DNA of 64,000 nt from Stramentimicrobium sp964433555 (GTDB taxonomy: Bacteria; Atribacterota; Phoenicimicrobiia; Phoenicimicrobiales; Stramentimicrobiaceae): positions 62,001-126,000 of the forward strand of contig CAYSRG010000002.1 in assembly GCA_964433555.1 (NCBI GenBank), written 5' to 3'. The notes under the pieces were generated by a model that was given only the letters and a program-made list of their open reading frames with translations, was not told the origin of the DNA and did no database searches. The position numbers and the translations under genes are program-made. Of the stretch, positions 61,731 through 64,000 are shown piece after piece. How positions within the stretch are numbered: the first letter of the stretch is position 1; the number at the start of each line of letters is the position of its first letter.

Positions 61731-62668
61731 AAACAATCCTCCAGTATTCTCAAGGTATTATTCAGGGAGTTCAGATCTTCTACGTTACTGACCATTATAT
61801 TTCTATCAATTTTTTTCAAGAAACCACTCAATACCTTACCCGGACCAATTTCAATGAAGGTATCTACGCCTTCCTGTAACATCTTTATAATGCATTTTGT
61901 CCAGAGAATGGGATACATTACCTGTTTTCTTAAAAATTCCCTAATCATCTCTTTTTTCTCAATATAGTCGGCAATAACGTTGCTGATAACAGGGATTTGA
62001 ATTTCTTTCACCTCTACCATTTCCAGCTCATGAGCTAATTTTTCTGATGCTGGGCGAAGCATGGAAGTATGAAAAGGGGCACTGACCTGCAAGGGTATAA
62101 CTCTCTGAGCGCCTTCTTTTTTTGCTATTGCTCCAGCTATATCGACCGCTTTGCATTCACCACCAATTACCACCTGTCCCGGGTAATTATAATTGGCTGG
62201 TTCTACAATCCCCTCTGAACTTGCTTCAAGACATATTCTTTCTACTGTTTCATCTGCCAGACCTAAAACAGCCAGCATCTTACCAACTCCCAATGGTACT
62301 GCCTCCTGCATAAATTTGCCTCTTTTCCGGACTAGCTGAACCGCAGTCGTAAAATCCAAAACCTCTGCACAGACTAAAGAAGAATACTCCCCTAAACTTA
62401 AACCAGCAGTAACATCTGGCTGAAATCCTCTTTCCTGTAATATTTTCCAAGCGGCAATACTGGTAGTTAAAATTGCAGGTTGGGTATTTTCAGTCTGATT
62501 TAATTCCTGGGCCTTGCCTTCAAAACACAGTTTTGTCATATCCAAGTTGAGGGCTTCTTCAGCAATTTTATATATTTTTTGGCAGGAAGAAAAATTTTCA
62601 AAAAGTTCTTTACCCATACCAACATATTGAGCACCCTGTCCCGAAAATAAAAAGGCAATTTTCCCCAT
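61715..62668 (-). CDS. fabD: Malonyl-CoA:ACP transacylase FabD
   Basis: 317 aa. Active-site Ser lies in TAGLSLGEYSSLV, QEAVPLG and APFHTSMLRPA give the Arg and His positions, and FLFSGQGAQYVGMGKELF marks the N-terminus. It loads malonyl groups on acyl carrier protein. It begins 14 bases after fabK and overlaps fabG. Confidence 0.95.
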   Translation of the reverse strand: MGKIAFLFSGQGAQYVGMGKELFENFSSCQKIYKIAEEALNLDMTKLCFEGKAQELNQTENTQPAILTTSIAAWKILQERGFQPDVTAGLSLGEYSSLVCAEVLDFTTAVQLVRKRGKFMQEAVPLGVGKMLAVLGLADETVERICLEASSEGIVEPANYNYPGQVVIGGECKAVDIAGAIAKKEGAQRVIPLQVSAPFHTSMLRPASEKLAHELEMVEVKEIQIPVISNVIADYIEKKEMIREFLRKQVMYPILWTKCIIKMLQEGVDTFIEIGPGKVLSGFLKKIDRNIMVSNVEDLNSLNNTLRILEDCLCQQV

Positions 62669-62682
62669 TTTTTATCACCCCT

Positions 62683-63645
62683 TTATCGTAGAGTCTTATT
62701 TTCACTTAAATAAAGGGCTTTCTCTGTAATCACCAGTTCAGTCTGTTGAAAAATATCGGCAATAATTTCCCGACAACTCTGTTCCCTTTGTACTAAACCA
62801 GCAATCTGGCCAGCCATAATAGAACCCATTTCCATATCACCTTCTCGTACTGCTTTATAAAGTGAACCTTGGCCTAATTCTTCATATTCTTCTGGTGAGG
62901 CATTTCTTTTCTCCAATCTTTGAAATTCTCGTGCTAGTTGATTCTTTATTACTCTAACCGGGTGACCGGTAGCTCTGCCAGTTACCATAGTACTGGTATC
63001 TTTAGCCTGTAAAATCTTTTCTTTATATGCTCTGGAAATATTGCATTCATACGCCACTAAAAATCGGGTTCCAATTTGCACACCCAAAGCCCCCAGCATC
63101 AGAACAGCAGCCAGGCCACGTCCATCTCCAATTCCTCCAGCAGCAATCACTGGAATATTAACTGCATCTACCACCTGAGGGATAAGAGCCATAGTAGATA
63201 ATTCTCCGATATGCCCTCCTGCTTCCCCTCCCTCTGCTATAACTGCATCTGCTCCCATATTTTCCATTCTGCGGGCGATGGATACTGATGGAATAACAGG
63301 GATTACCTTTATTCCACAACTCTTCCAGGAAGAAATATATTTGCCCGGACTACCAGCACCAGTTATAATAACTTCCACACCCTCTTCCATAGCCACTTTT
63401 CCAATCATTTCCGCCTCTGGATTCAAGAGCATAATATTTAAGGCAAAGGGCCTTTTGGTTAGTAACCTGGTTTTTCTGATTTCTTCCCTTATCCAGTCTT
63501 CCGAAGCATAACCAGAGGCAATTACACCCAGTCCTCCGGCATTGGAAACTGCAGAAGCTAAAACTGCATCAGCTATCCAGGCCATGCCTCCTTGTATGAT
63601 AGGATAATCAATATTAAGAAGTTCATTAATAACTGTGTGTATCAT
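62683..63645 (-). CDS. fabK: Enoyl-[ACP] reductase II FabK
   Basis: 320 aa, the normal FabK length. Motifs of the FMN barrel: YPIIQGGMAWIADAVLASAVSNAGGLGVI (core IIQGGMAW), EGGEAGGHIGELSTMALIPQVVD (core GGEAGGHIG) and PVIAAGGIGDGRG, followed by GVQIGTRFL. FabK reduces trans-2-enoyl-ACP with NAD(P)H and replaces FabI in many anaerobes and Firmicutes. It lies between fabH (13 bases upstream) and fabD. Confidence 0.93.
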   Translation of the reverse strand: MIHTVINELLNIDYPIIQGGMAWIADAVLASAVSNAGGLGVIASGYASEDWIREEIRKTRLLTKRPFALNIMLLNPEAEMIGKVAMEEGVEVIITGAGSPGKYISSWKSCGIKVIPVIPSVSIARRMENMGADAVIAEGGEAGGHIGELSTMALIPQVVDAVNIPVIAAGGIGDGRGLAAVLMLGALGVQIGTRFLVAYECNISRAYKEKILQAKDTSTMVTGRATGHPVRVIKNQLAREFQRLEKRNASPEEYEELGQGSLYKAVREGDMEMGSIMAGQIAGLVQREQSCREIIADIFQQTELVITEKALYLSENKTLR

Positions 63646-63657
63646 TTTTCATTCCCC

Positions 63658-64000
63658 TTATCTAGTCCAATTTAACAGAATCGAGCCCCAGGTTAATCCT
63701 CCACCAAAACCGACCATAATAATTCGATGGCCATCCTGGATTATCCCTTTAGCTATCATCTCATCCAGAGCTAAAGGGATGCTAGCTGCAGAAGTATTAC
63801 CAAAACGGTCCATGTTTTTAAAAAATTTACCTGGTGATGCTTTGATTTTTTTAGCAACATAGTCAATAATGCGATAATTCGCCTGATGTGGAATAATATA
63901 GTCAATTTCATCAATTGATAGTTTGTTTTGATTTAAAATTTTCTCAATGCTTTTTAACATAATGTTAGTAGCAAATTTAAAAATTTCTTTTCCATTCATA
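63658..64000 (-). CDS. fabH: 3-oxoacyl-[ACP] synthase III FabH (C-terminal part; cut by window edge)
   Basis: The C-terminal 114 or so residues are present. HQANYRI carries the catalytic His and RFGNTSAASIP the catalytic Asn of KAS III; the ending GFGGGLTWGSILLNW is the family signature. The Met at 63999 is internal, and the start lies outside the window. FabH begins chain synthesis from acetyl-CoA (or branched acyl-CoA) and malonyl-ACP. It heads the visible fab cluster. Confidence 0.95.
   Translation of the reverse strand, partial: MNGKEIFKFATNIMLKSIEKILNQNKLSIDEIDYIIPHQANYRIIDYVAKKIKASPGKFFKNMDRFGNTSAASIPLALDEMIAKGIIQDGHRIIMVGFGGGLTWGSILLNWTR

Noticed and set aside
1..64000. tRNA or rRNA genes, CRISPR arrays, intact transposases, phage genes
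   Set aside because: I read the spacers on both strands and saw no cloverleaf-like gene, no regularly spaced repeats and no intact mobile-element protein.

Overview
The window is AT-rich and gene-dense. About 50 protein genes are visible; all but three (thiN, thrC, metF) lie on the minus strand. One run of 100 N shows it is a scaffold, probably from a metagenome. Gene content points to an anaerobic, amino-acid- and organic-acid-using bacterium: three electron-transfer flavoprotein (ETF) pairs, two TRAP importers, corrinoid and tetrahydrofolate methyl transfer, the anaerobe-type homocysteine pathway, FabK instead of FabI, and no oxygen-dependent enzyme. My best guess is candidate phylum Atribacterota or a Firmicutes-like lineage; this is inference from gene content only.

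Layout. 1-6265: TAXI-type TRAP importer, a cysteine-synthase-family PLP enzyme, and EtfB-EtfA-GlcD (GlcD cut by the window edge). 6401-9527: threonine to glycine plus acetyl-CoA (tdh-kbl) with a GntR regulator. 9813-15796: thiamine pyrophosphokinase, an orphan PIN-like protein, aminotransferase, ProC, a BaiN-like flavoprotein and a C_GCAxxG_C_C protein. 15797-16845: about 1 kb without an intact gene. 16846-27746: ten-gene operon DctP-Q-M, LarA-like, split UxaA/SuyAB-like lyase, IlvD/Edd dehydratase, EtfB-EtfA-GlcD. 27924-30574: GC-rich island with PanB, an unrecognised protein and IclR. 30920-35037: threonine deaminase, M20 hydrolase, a ridA remnant, and threonine synthase. 35151-39547: YgiQ and the complete three-gene homocysteine operon behind a long hairpin element. 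40002-48588: corrinoid protein, short MetF, EtfB-EtfA, methyl-THF methyltransferase, a PocR/AraC regulator split by an assembly gap, a frameshifted UroD-type methyltransferase and a second MetF. 49199-54702: B12-radical SAM protein, PgeF, DUF2461, HD protein, galactokinase. 54809-58071: pyrF-K-D-E behind a PyrR-type attenuator. 58150-64000: fatty-acid cluster fabH-K-D-G-F-Z without acpP.

How the genes work together. Two operons share one plan: TRAP uptake of an organic acid, enzymes that act on it, then a dedicated ETF plus GlcD-type FAD dehydrogenase. The third ETF pair sits instead with a MetF-like reductase and methyl-transfer proteins, which suggests ETF-linked oxidation (or formation) of methyl-THF. 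Threonine is handled in three ways: synthesis (thrC), cleavage to glycine (tdh-kbl) and deamination to 2-oxobutyrate.

Most informative points: the PyrR attenuator; the MetF-Etf-corrinoid operon; the homocysteine operon with its strand-biased hairpin; the N gap, which is an assembly artefact because the 55 bases on its two sides are identical and removing 155 bases restores one reading frame; the UroD pseudogene; the ridA remnant; and a terminator-like hairpin between dctP and dctQ.
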